Part shown: piece by piece, positions 6,646 through 13,156 of the stretch
Numbering within the stretch: the stretch's first letter is position 1
Layout: the number at the start of each line of letters is the position of its first letter
Source of the DNA: CAIVAT01 sp964628215
GTDB taxonomy: Bacteria; Bacteroidota; Bacteroidia; Bacteroidales; FEN-979
NCBI GenBank assembly: GCA_964628215.1
Contig: CAZVNF010000098.1
Location: forward strand, 1-14,705
Length of the DNA stretch: 14,705 bases
Direction: 5' to 3'
Made by a program: the position numbers and the translations under genes
The notes under the pieces: model-generated
What the model was told of the DNA's origin: nothing
Databases searched by the model: none
The model's input: the letters and a program-made list of their open reading frames with translations, nothing else

Positions 6646-6655
6646 GAAGTTTGTA

Positions 6656-6979
6656 TTAGTTACTTGAGAGTTTCAGCCCAATAACGCCAAGGATGATCAA
6701 GGAGGCGGATGCAATTCTGAAGAACCCGGACGGATCTTTGAAAAAGGCAATTCCAACGATAAAGGCACCGACAGCTCCTATGCCGGTCCAGATGGCATAG
6801 GCGGTCCCCATGGGGATGGTTTTCTGTGCCAGCCAGAGAAAATAGCCGCTCAGGGCCATGCTGACAACTGAAAGGATGATCCATCCAGCCCTATAACCCG
6901 GCTGGGTCTGGGATAATTTCATACCCAGCGGCCAACCGATTTCAAAACAACCGGCAATAATAAGAAAGATCCATGCCAT
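6656..6979 (-). CDS. gdx: small multidrug resistance family exporter, Gdx/SugE type
   Basis: Four-helix inner-membrane proton antiporter of 107 residues that works as an antiparallel dimer. It belongs to the Gdx (formerly SugE) subtype, which exports guanidinium, rather than the EmrE-type multidrug subtype. Seen: the central Glu13 in MAWIFLIIAGCFEIGW and the Gdx-type segment GTAYAIWTGIGAVGA. Compared with Gdx-Clo (recalled), Ser44, Tyr61, Trp64 and Lys103 match functional residues with a constant two-residue offset caused by a small insertion after helix 1; Glu13 matches directly. No guanidine riboswitch is recognisable in the 63 bases upstream. A perfect TAnnTTTG element lies at 7018-7025. 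The UPF0316 gene follows after 10 bases. Substrate assignment is by family only. Confidence 0.88.
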   Translation of the reverse strand: MAWIFLIIAGCFEIGWPLGMKLSQTQPGYRAGWIILSVVSMALSGYFLWLAQKTIPMGTAYAIWTGIGAVGAFIVGIAFFKDPSGFFRIASASLIILGVIGLKLSSN

Positions 6980-7017
6980 ACCTGGTGAGAATTTCTATCG
7001 TAGTATTAAAGACAATG

Positions 7018-7025
7018 CAAAAATA
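7018..7025 (-). promoter_or_regulatory. -7 promoter element for the Gdx/UPF0316 operon
   Basis: Minus-strand TATTTTTG, an exact TAnnTTTG match, 38 bases upstream of the exporter start. No convincing -33 TTG is seen at the expected distance. Arms of a 7-bp inverted repeat (TTCTATC at 6993-6999, GATAGAA at 7031-7037) flank the element and its expected transcription start. Confidence 0.5.
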
Positions 7026-7042
7026 CGAAAGATAGAATCATA

Positions 7043-7297
7043 CTAGGATGCGCGCCTGGCTGAAACATAAGACTTTCTTAATTTTGACAGTCCGGTGAAG
7101 GTTAAATAAACCAGGAAAAAGATGAGGGTGCCGGAAATAAGTCCGGGATGCGCTTCAAATTGTTTTCCGGCAATGTCGGACAAGACCGAGAACATTCCCT
7201 GGAAGGCATGTACGATGGGACTGAAAATTTGTGGAAAAGCGTTGAGGATGACCTGGAAAATGTCGAAAGAGGCAAGAATGTTTGAAAGAGTTTCCAT
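7043..7297 (-). CDS. small membrane protein of unknown function
   Basis: An 84-residue product that I do not recognise. Residues 1-50 are mostly hydrophobic and amphipathic (ILASFDIFQVILNAFPQIF, then PIVHAFQGMFSVLSDIAG). Residues about 53-70 (LISGTLIFFLVYLTFTGL) form one clear membrane helix, followed by a basic tail (SKLRKSYVSARRAS) that predicts a cytoplasmic C-terminus. An exact TAnnTTTG element 17 bases upstream of the start supports expression as its own unit. It lies 63 bases before the exporter gene on the same strand, but the exporter has its own candidate promoter. No competing reading frame of similar quality exists here, so it is likely a real gene. Confidence 0.6.
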   Translation of the reverse strand: METLSNILASFDIFQVILNAFPQIFSPIVHAFQGMFSVLSDIAGKQFEAHPGLISGTLIFFLVYLTFTGLSKLRKSYVSARRAS

Positions 7298-7314
7298 GGG
7301 TTAAATATTTAAGT

Positions 7315-7322
7315 CAAAAGTA
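7315..7322 (-). promoter_or_regulatory. -7 promoter element for the 84-residue membrane protein gene
   Basis: Minus-strand TACTTTTG, an exact TAnnTTTG match, separated from the ATG at 7297 by 17 bases. This gives a leader of roughly 10 nt. No clear -33 element. Confidence 0.45.
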
Positions 7323-7401
7323 ATCACGATCGCTCCTCCGGGGAATGATTTTTCGATGAACAACCGAATTCGGGGGGGTGAATGCCGTGAACGGGAGGGC
7401 G

Positions 7402-7472
7402 GAAGCAATGGAAGCAATGAAAGCAATGAAAGCAATGAAAGCAATGTAAGCAATGTAAGCAATGTAAGCAAT
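7402..7472 (+). repeat. 9-bp tandem repeat array (GCAATG core), copy B
   Basis: Nearly eight 9-bp units: GAAGCAATG twice, AAAGCAATG three times, TAAGCAATG twice, then TAAGCAAT. Only the first base of each unit varies (G, A, T), in blocks. It has the same core and orientation as the array at 1-90. It ends 5 bases before the -7 element of the alkaline phosphatase gene, so it occupies the place where the -33 element and upstream promoter DNA would be. Confidence 0.95.
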
Positions 7473-7477
7473 TCCTT

Positions 7478-7485
7478 TAACTTTG
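7478..7485 (+). promoter_or_regulatory. -7 promoter element for alkaline phosphatase
   Basis: TAACTTTG, an exact match to TAnnTTTG, 22 bases before the ATG at 7508. No TTG lies at the -33 distance; that position falls inside the 9-bp repeat array. Absence of a good -33 element would fit an activator-dependent promoter, but this is inference. Confidence 0.55.
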
Positions 7486-7507
7486 CATTTTAAATAATCA
7501 TTTAAGT

Positions 7508-8578
7508 ATGGTCAGGGTTTTTTGTTTTATTTCTTTTCTGTTGATTTCATTGGTTTTTCCAATAGGCGGTGCTGTTGCACAGAAGGCAAAGAGCCTTCCT
7601 AAACCTAAAAACATCATCATCATGATCGGGGATGGCGTGGGATACAATCACATTCTCGCCACTGATTTTTACCTTGGAATGGCGGGGCAGGTGCAGGAAA
7701 ACTTCCCGGTAAGGCTTGCCATGGCACATAATCCTGCAAAGGCCGGTGAATACGAAAAGGGAAACCCGGGTTCAAACTATTATGCCTCCGGTTACAATCC
7801 GGCACTGGCCTGGAAAGACACATCGTGGCTGAAAAGGGATTACACCGAATCGGCTGCAGCAGCCACTGCAATCGCTACCGGAGTTAAGACCTATAATAAT
7901 TCCATCGGTATGTCGGTGGANNNNNNNNNNNNNNNNNNNNNNNNNNNNNNNNNNNNNNNNNNNNNNNNNNNNNNNNNNNNNNNNNNNNNNNNNNNNNNNN
8001 NNNNNNNNNNNNNNNNNNNNTTCGAGACACTGCAGCAGTCAAGAACCAAAAAGTTTGGTGAAACGAAAAATTCACCTCCATTTACGACTCCATTTATTGA
8101 AACCGTCCCCACATTATCCGAGATGGCAGGGGGTGCCCTGAATGTACTGGACAACAACCCTAAAGGTTTTTTTATCATGATTGAAGGAGGTGCCACAGAC
8201 TGGGCGGCGCATTCAAATGAGAAAGGCAGGCTGATCGAAGAGATGAGCGGTTTCTGCGAGGCAGTGAATACCGTGGTTGCCTGGGTTGAAAAGAACAGCA
8301 ACTGGAAAGAGACCCTGCTGATCGTTACCGGCGACCACGAAACCGGCCTGCTCTGGGGAGAACAACCTTTTACTCCGCTGGCCGACAATGGGAAAGGGAA
8401 TCTCCCGGTCATGAACTTCTATTCAGGCAATCATACAAATTCACTCCTCCCCTTTTTCGCAAAAGGATCGGGCAGTGAATTATACCGGCTTTATGCCGAT
8501 GAGCGGGACAGTCTTCGTGGCCCGTTTATCCAGAATTCAGAGGTAGCCCAGCTTATCCACCTCCTTTGGTTTAAGTAG
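7508..8578 (+). CDS. exported alkaline phosphatase (PhoA superfamily), interrupted by assembly gap
   Basis: Metal-dependent phosphomonoesterase that releases phosphate from organic esters outside the cytoplasm. An N-terminal signal peptide is clear (VFCFISFLLISLVFPIGGAVAQ). Core motifs seen: GDGVG with metal ligand Asp42; the nucleophile Ser115 in YTESAAAATAIATG; then, after the gap, EGGATDWAAH (Glu, Asp and His ligands), GDHETG (Asp-His) and HTN near the C-terminus. In the usual motif an Asp precedes the nucleophile; here it is Glu. The 100 N at 7921-8020 replace the middle of the protein, including the expected THATPAA-type and glycine-rich (DVxLGGG) segments, so the real gene should be longer than the 356 codons spanned; family spacing suggests several hundred missing bases. 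Both halves are open in the displayed frame, but that is accidental given the arbitrary gap length. Its stop overlaps the convergent kinase gene by 8 bases. Confidence 0.88.
   Translation: MVRVFCFISFLLISLVFPIGGAVAQKAKSLPKPKNIIIMIGDGVGYNHILATDFYLGMAGQVQENFPVRLAMAHNPAKAGEYEKGNPGSNYYASGYNPALAWKDTSWLKRDYTESAAAATAIATGVKTYNNSIGMSVXXXXXXXXXXXXXXXXXXXXXXXXXXXXXXXXXXFETLQQSRTKKFGETKNSPPFTTPFIETVPTLSEMAGGALNVLDNNPKGFFIMIEGGATDWAAHSNEKGRLIEEMSGFCEAVNTVVAWVEKNSNWKETLLIVTGDHETGLLWGEQPFTPLADNGKGNLPVMNFYSGNHTNSLLPFFAKGSGSELYRLYADERDSLRGPFIQNSEVAQLIHLLWFK
7921..8020. other. assembly gap (100 N) inside alkaline phosphatase, true missing sequence
   Basis: Exactly 100 N, but unlike the first gap the flanks share no sequence. 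Conserved alkaline phosphatase segments that must lie between the two halves are absent, so sequence really is missing and its length is unknown. Confidence 0.9.
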
Positions 8579-11069
8579 AGGCACCTCTTTTCATCTCTTC
8601 CGCCTTTTCACCAAGCTGGCTGAGCATTACCGGAAGGTTTTCGCGCAGGTATTTAATAAGTTTAGGAAGCTTTTCGAGGTTTTCCCTTTTATGGGCGTAA
8701 TCATGTATCAGGATAATGTTCGAACGAAGGTTTCCTGATGCAAGGAGTTCGAGGCTTGATTTTATTTTATGCGCAGCTTTTGCCACTTCTTCCATGTTAT
8801 TCTGCTCAAATGCAGTAAACAACTCCGTTGAATATTCGGGGGTGTATTGGATGAATTTATCAATAATGTCGATAATCACCTCGACATTGTTATCGAGCAT
8901 TTTAGAGAGCCTGTCAAGGTCAAAACTACTATTACGCGACCCAGGCCCGGTTTCATTAGTTTTTACCTGCAAACCGGAATCAGAAACATATACCGGAGAA
9001 ATGCCGAATGAGGATAAGAGGTGGCTGTAAAGCGTTTCTTCTTCAAATGGTTTGGTCAAATAACCGTTCATGCCCGATTCAAGCGCTTTATCAATGGCAT
9101 CTTTGGTGGCAAAAGCCGTTAGTGCTATGATCGGGGTGTTTACCTGCAGCTCCTTACGAATAATACGGGTTGCGGTGAGGCCATCCATAACTGGCATCTG
9201 CATATCCATCAGGATGATATCATAGGTTTTCTGCCTCACCATTTCAACAGCCTCCTTTCCATTTGAAGCCAGATCGGGCTGTGTGTTCCACTTGCTCAGT
9301 ATTGACCGGGCGATAAACTGGTTGAACTCGTTATCTTCGACCACAAGAATGGTCTTTCCCCTCAGCGTTTCCGGATCAAGGTAAATCTTCTGGTTCAGCT
9401 CGCTCAGCACGGCCGCATCGGTAGTGCCAAATTCAAGTGTGAAGAAAAACCTGCTGCCTTTGCCCTTTTCACTTTCTACCCGAAGTTCGCCTCCCATCAA
9501 ATTGACCAATTGCCTGCTGATGGCCAGTCCCAGCCCGGTTCCTCCGTAAACACGGGTCACACTTTCATCCTCTTGTTTAAATTTCTCGAAAATATTCTGA
9601 AGGTTATCTTCACTGATTCCAATCCCGGTATCAGAAACCGCAATGAGGAAAGTAGCCCGGTCGTTTGATTCGGTCAACAGTTTACATGAAAGGTCGACAC
9701 ATCCATCGGAAGTGAATTTGATGGCATTGTTGACCAGGTTGATGAGTACTTGCTGCAAACGCACCGGGTCTCCAATAGTAGCCTTGGGAAATGGGCTGTC
9801 CATCGAAGCATTTAACGTAATGGTTTTCTCTTCGGCAACATGTGAAAGGAAACTGTAAACCTTGTCGAGCAGATCCTTAAGGTTAAACGGGATATTTTCA
9901 ATTTCAACCCTTCCTGCCTCGATTTTTGAAAAATCAAGAATCTCGTTAATGATATTCAGGAGGTTTTCTCCGGAGATCAGCAATTTATCATTCAGTGTCG
10001 CCTGATCCGGATTCAACTGTGTATCCCTCATCAGCCTTGAAAGCCCGATTACGGCGTTGAGAGGGGTGCGTATCTCGTGGCTCATGTTGGCCAGGAAGGT
10101 GCTTTTTGCCACCGTTGCCGACCTCGCTTCCAATGTGGCTTTTCGCAGGTCTTTCTCTGTCATCACCCGGGTGGTAATGTCGCGATATTGCCAGAGGTTT
10201 CCCAGAAATTTATCGTTAAGAAATATTGGGATATAATCACGTTCAAAGATGCGGCCATCTTTTAGTTCAAGTTCTTCCCCGGTAACAGGCTTTTTTCTGT
10301 TGAGGATCTCACCAATGCGGTTTACAAACATCCCGGGATCTGTGAACATCCCTTTGGATTGCTCTGCTGAATCGGAACAGTCGGCACCGTGTAAAAGATC
10401 AGGGTCGACCGGAATACCGAACATATTGCAGAAAGTTTTATTGATCAGCGCAATCTTTCGGTTCTGGTCCTCCACAAGGATTCCTGACTGGAGATTTTTT
10501 ATAAGGGTTTCCAGGCGGACCGAAATGGCTACCATGTGATCATGGGCCATTTTCTGTTCGGCATTGTTCACAATAGTGGCATAGATTCCTCCGGCAATGT
10601 TGCAGATAAAAGAAAGGATAACCTCGGATTCTTCGTCGAAACAGTTTTTCTGTGAACTTACAATACCAAATGCCCCTACCGGCTCATTCCCGTTCATAAC
10701 GGGAACATAGAGCCTCGAAAGTACCACAAAACTTCGTTTTGAAGATAAGGTGAGGTTCAACGGGTCATTTTCAGTGTCGGGAATATTCAGCACTTTACCC
10801 GTTTTAAACACATATCCCGGGTGCCTGTCCATAGCTGTTAAATCGGCAGCTGCCAGTTCTTCCTCCGTGAAGCCTTTAGCAATCAGAAGTTTGAGTCTTT
10901 TTTCTTGAAAATCATAGAGATAAAGGCCTGAGGACTCTACAACCAGGAGATCCTCCAATGTTTCGCTTACACTTGTAGCAAGGTCTTCAAGGGTGGCGAT
11001 TTTCCCGAAACTCTGTGAAAAGCGGTGCAACCGTTTCAGCAGATTAAGCTGATCATTTATCTTTCTCAT
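8571..11069 (-). CDS. soluble GAF-PAS hybrid sensor histidine kinase with receiver and HPt domains
   Basis: An 832-residue signalling protein. No signal peptide or membrane helix, so it senses a cytoplasmic cue. Domains in order: GAF (about 20-170), PAS (about 185-300), HisKA with phospho-acceptor His331 in MSHEIRTPLNAVIGL, ATPase (about 430-548) with NLVNNAIKF, SDTGIGIS and YGGTGLGLAIS boxes, receiver (about 572-690) with phospho-Asp622 in MDMQMPVMDG and Lys673 in LTKPFEE, and C-terminal HPt with His767 in AAHKIKSSLELL. The full His-Asp-His relay chain is present, but there is no DNA-binding or enzymatic output, and no separate response regulator gene is in the window. It starts 9 bases after the GlcG/HbpS-like gene, last in an operon with the 5'-nucleotidase. 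The GAF domain has Cys143 and Cys156, and the linker after the PAS core start has Cys214 and Cys231; whether these act in sensing is unknown. Confidence 0.95.
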   Translation of the reverse strand: MRKINDQLNLLKRLHRFSQSFGKIATLEDLATSVSETLEDLLVVESSGLYLYDFQEKRLKLLIAKGFTEEELAAADLTAMDRHPGYVFKTGKVLNIPDTENDPLNLTLSSKRSFVVLSRLYVPVMNGNEPVGAFGIVSSQKNCFDEESEVILSFICNIAGGIYATIVNNAEQKMAHDHMVAISVRLETLIKNLQSGILVEDQNRKIALINKTFCNMFGIPVDPDLLHGADCSDSAEQSKGMFTDPGMFVNRIGEILNRKKPVTGEELELKDGRIFERDYIPIFLNDKFLGNLWQYRDITTRVMTEKDLRKATLEARSATVAKSTFLANMSHEIRTPLNAVIGLSRLMRDTQLNPDQATLNDKLLISGENLLNIINEILDFSKIEAGRVEIENIPFNLKDLLDKVYSFLSHVAEEKTITLNASMDSPFPKATIGDPVRLQQVLINLVNNAIKFTSDGCVDLSCKLLTESNDRATFLIAVSDTGIGISEDNLQNIFEKFKQEDESVTRVYGGTGLGLAISRQLVNLMGGELRVESEKGKGSRFFFTLEFGTTDAAVLSELNQKIYLDPETLRGKTILVVEDNEFNQFIARSILSKWNTQPDLASNGKEAVEMVRQKTYDIILMDMQMPVMDGLTATRIIRKELQVNTPIIALTAFATKDAIDKALESGMNGYLTKPFEEETLYSHLLSSFGISPVYVSDSGLQVKTNETGPGSRNSSFDLDRLSKMLDNNVEVIIDIIDKFIQYTPEYSTELFTAFEQNNMEEVAKAAHKIKSSLELLASGNLRSNIILIHDYAHKRENLEKLPKLIKYLRENLPVMLSQLGEKAEEMKRGAST

Positions 11070-11078
11070 ATTCAGTTT

Positions 11079-11495
11079 TTATAACGCTACCAGCCCGGCT
11101 ATGGCACATTCCTGATCTGTTGAATAATGTCCTCCGCTAATTCCGACAGCTCCGATCACCTGATTGTCGGATAAAACAGGCACTCCACCACCCATCAGCA
11201 TGAAATCGCTGAACCCATGCACCCCTTCGCGCAGGATAGGGTCATCCTTGATAAAATTGAACCAGGCTTCCCCGGTAGGCATGCCAAAGCCCACTGCAGT
11301 AACTGCCTTTTTCCTGGATGCATCAACAGCGATGAGGGGTGCCTTGTCCATTCGGACGAAATATTTCATGATACCACTTTCATCGACGATGGTAACAGCA
11401 ATGGATAAATCAAGTTCCGCTGCCTTCGCCATGGCCGCCCTGGCTATCCGTTCAGCATCTGCAAGACTGATGGATTTTTTAAAATAGTTTTCCAT
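11079..11495 (-). CDS. GlcG/HbpS family (DUF336) heme-binding-like protein
   Basis: A 138-residue protein of the GlcG/HbpS family. Seen: LADAERIARAAMAKAAELDLSIAVTIVDESG at the start, DASRKKAVTAVGFGMPTGE in the middle, and GGGVPVLSDNQVIGAVGISGG near the end, all family hallmarks. It lacks a signal peptide, so unlike secreted HbpS of Streptomyces it should be cytoplasmic. Family members include heme-binding redox sensors (HbpS, which acts on the kinase SenS), corrinoid-adenosylation proteins (PduO C-terminal domain) and GlcG of unknown role, so heme binding is not certain. It lies 23 bases after the nucleotidase stop and 9 bases before the soluble hybrid kinase, which favours a regulatory partnership with the kinase. 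One Cys (residue 130) and His93 and His123 are candidate ligands. Confidence 0.88.
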   Translation of the reverse strand: MENYFKKSISLADAERIARAAMAKAAELDLSIAVTIVDESGIMKYFVRMDKAPLIAVDASRKKAVTAVGFGMPTGEAWFNFIKDDPILREGVHGFSDFMLMGGGVPVLSDNQVIGAVGISGGHYSTDQECAIAGLVAL

Positions 11496-11518
11496 GAAAA
11501 TATTGATTTTCGCATAGT

Positions 11519-12955
11519 TTATTTGGCAACCGTGGCTCTTTTCACCCCGCTGTAATTGACTTTGCCCGCAACACCGAGGTACTTTATCAGTGTTTCTGCA
11601 GTAGTCAGGGTCGAAAGAGTACCCTGGTCTTTATGGTCAAACTTATAAGTATAGGCCATATAGTTGTTCATGGCTACTGAATACTCCGCACCAGGGTCAA
11701 GCGGTTTGCCCGACTTGTCAAACATGTCAACCTTGTCGCACTGGCCTTTCCCATTGTCTGTTACCTGGTAAGTCATTCCCGATACCTGCAGGTCGATCCC
11801 CTTTTCGTGGTGGTAGCCATAGCAGATCAGTGACTTTATTTCTTCGGCATTCATGGTAAATATAACTATCTGATTGTTAAACGGATCGAGTTTGTACACC
11901 TCTTTCAGTGTGATTGCTCCCTCAGACAAAGAGGGTACGCGGATTCCTCCCCTGTTTTGAAATGCAATATCGACCTGCAGCTGATTTGTAATGGCATCAG
12001 CCATCAAACTGCCCAGTTCGTCCTCCCCTTCCATCGGTTTTTCTGCCATTCCGACTATTTTACTGAATTCCTGGTTGTTATTGTACATATCGATCAGCGC
12101 CCTGACTCCCCTGTCTTCGTTTTTCAGGGATGAAAACAAAATCACCGTATCGCTCCGGCCAACCACTTTGCCATTTTCAACCATAAGGATGGTTTTTCCA
12201 ACATGTTTCATGTGCGCCCCGGCCTGAACGATCATTACTCCGTTGGCAAACCTTGGCTGATCAAGCAATGTGTGGGAATGGCCCCCGATGATCACATCGA
12301 ATTGCGGCATGGAATCGGCCAGGCGGATGTCGTCACTCAAACCCAGGTGAGAAAGACCGATGAGGATGCCGTATTGGTTTTTCAGGGAGGCAAATTCACG
12401 GGCTTTGGTAAGACCGCTGACAAATTTCACATCCTTCATGTTTGAAGGATGGGCGCTTGGCAACCCATTGTCATCAAGCTGAATAAGCCCCAGAACGGCC
12501 AAAGTCGCCACTTTGCCTGCCTGCAGAACAGTATACGGGCGGAGTTGCCCCATAATGGCATCGGTACCATCCGCATTGCAGGAAATGAACGGAAATTTAG
12601 CCTGCAGGATGCGTTTTTTCAGGAGGTTCTGTCCCATATCGAATTCATGGTTTCCGAGGGCACTTACGTTGAACCCGCATCGGTTCATCAGGTCGATCAT
12701 GGGGTAGCCTTTATCCGGGATCATATCCACAACAGGATTGCCGGTGAAGTTGTCGCCGGCCGATACCAGGAATACGAATGGATGAAATTTCCGCAGACTG
12801 TCGGCCAGGTATGCCAGTTTGGCCATATTGTCGATCTTGGAATGCATGTCGTTTGTATGCAACAGGATTATTTCAGTTTGCTTTCCCTGGGAAAAACCAA
12901 ATACTGAAAGCAAGAAAAACACTCCTGCAAGAAAAGAGAAGGTTCGGATATTCAT
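11519..12955 (-). CDS. secreted 5'-nucleotidase/UshA-family metallophosphatase
   Basis: Two-domain hydrolase that releases phosphate from nucleotides or related esters outside the cytoplasm. From the start at 12955 it has 478 residues: a signal peptide (MNIRTFSFLAGVFFLLSVFG), then the metallophosphatase domain with LLHTNDMHS, SAGDNFTG, ALGNHEFD, GLSHLG and GGHSHT metal-binding motifs, then a 5_nucleotid_C domain (about 295-470) with QNRGGIR and DPFNNQIVIFTM. Having both domains in one chain is usual for UshA-type enzymes. An in-frame ATG at 12988 would add 11 residues before the signal peptide and lies upstream of the best -7 element, so 12955 is preferred. It is the first gene of the operon with the HbpS-like protein and hybrid kinase. 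Substrate (AMP, UDP-sugar, cyclic nucleotide or other) cannot be told. Confidence 0.93.
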   Translation of the reverse strand: MNIRTFSFLAGVFFLLSVFGFSQGKQTEIILLHTNDMHSKIDNMAKLAYLADSLRKFHPFVFLVSAGDNFTGNPVVDMIPDKGYPMIDLMNRCGFNVSALGNHEFDMGQNLLKKRILQAKFPFISCNADGTDAIMGQLRPYTVLQAGKVATLAVLGLIQLDDNGLPSAHPSNMKDVKFVSGLTKAREFASLKNQYGILIGLSHLGLSDDIRLADSMPQFDVIIGGHSHTLLDQPRFANGVMIVQAGAHMKHVGKTILMVENGKVVGRSDTVILFSSLKNEDRGVRALIDMYNNNQEFSKIVGMAEKPMEGEDELGSLMADAITNQLQVDIAFQNRGGIRVPSLSEGAITLKEVYKLDPFNNQIVIFTMNAEEIKSLICYGYHHEKGIDLQVSGMTYQVTDNGKGQCDKVDMFDKSGKPLDPGAEYSVAMNNYMAYTYKFDHKDQGTLSTLTTAETLIKYLGVAGKVNYSGVKRATVAK

Positions 12956-12963
12956 GTGGATCG

Positions 12964-12981
12964 TTTGTACAAATGTACAAA
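12964..12981. promoter_or_regulatory. 18-bp inverted repeat over the nucleotidase -7 element (candidate operator)
   Basis: Perfect 8-bp arms TTTGTACA and TGTACAAA separated by two bases. The repeat covers the -7 element at 12970-12977 and the expected transcription start. A symmetric site there is the classic position for a dimeric repressor. No regulator gene that would bind it is seen in the window. Confidence 0.5.
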
Positions 12982-13000
12982 ACATCATGAATTAATTCAA
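12970..13000 (-). promoter_or_regulatory. promoter of the nucleotidase-HbpS-kinase operon
   Basis: Minus-strand TACATTTG at 12977-12970 is an exact -7 match (TAnnTTTG), and TTG at 13000-12998 lies 20 bases upstream as a -33 element. This is the only site in the window with both elements in good spacing. Transcription would begin about 8 bases before the ATG at 12955, which supports that start. Confidence 0.6.
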
Positions 13001-13007
13001 TAAAGCA

Positions 13008-13038
13008 ACAGCCGCTATTAAAAATCAATAGCGGCTGT
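13008..13038. other. strong hairpin between divergent genes
   Basis: A perfect 12-bp stem (ACAGCCGCTATT and its reverse complement) around a 7-base loop. It lies upstream of both divergent genes, and neither strand has a clean T-run after it. It lies 8 bases upstream of the nucleotidase -33 element. It resembles a bidirectional terminator in shape, but no gene ends here. Confidence 0.7.
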
Positions 13039-13100
13039 GCCCCTCAACGTATTAACCAAAAAAACGAATTAACACCGAAATTGTTCATGGTGGTAACAGA

Positions 13101-13112
13101 GTAAAGACGCAC
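13101..13112 (+). repeat. isolated half-site of the palindromic repeat
   Basis: GTAAAGACGCAC, identical to the left arm and flank of the palindrome at 3374-3385. The right arm is missing: the next bases are AATATTTG. It may be a decayed repeat copy. Twelve bases is short, so chance identity is possible. Confidence 0.45.
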
Positions 13113-13147
13113 AATATTTGTCCGGGTTGCCTGATGCCTGAATTTTT

Positions 13148-13152
13148 GGAGG
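13148..13152 (+). promoter_or_regulatory. Shine-Dalgarno GGAGG before arfB
   Basis: GGAGG ends 4 bases before the ATG at 13157. It stands out because the other genes here have A-rich leaders without such a site. It decides the start in favour of 13157 over the in-frame ATGs at 13184 and 13190. Confidence 0.6.
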
Positions 13153-13156
13153 AAAC

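Noticed and set aside
6980..7042. A guanidine riboswitch before the Gdx-type exporter.
   Set aside because: None of the conserved guanidine riboswitch features I know (such as ACGR hairpin loops in pairs) is visible in this short leader.
12449..12907. A 152-codon plus-strand open frame inside the nucleotidase gene.
   Set aside because: The opposite strand encodes a full metallophosphatase with all its motifs across this interval; this frame has no recognisable features.
12956..12988. Start of the 5'-nucleotidase at 12988.
   Set aside because: It places 11 residues before a clean signal peptide and lies upstream of the -7 element, so the transcript would not include it.
13008..13038. Rho-independent terminator.
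   Set aside because: No gene ends next to it on either strand and no clean T-run follows the stem, so it is reported only as a hairpin.
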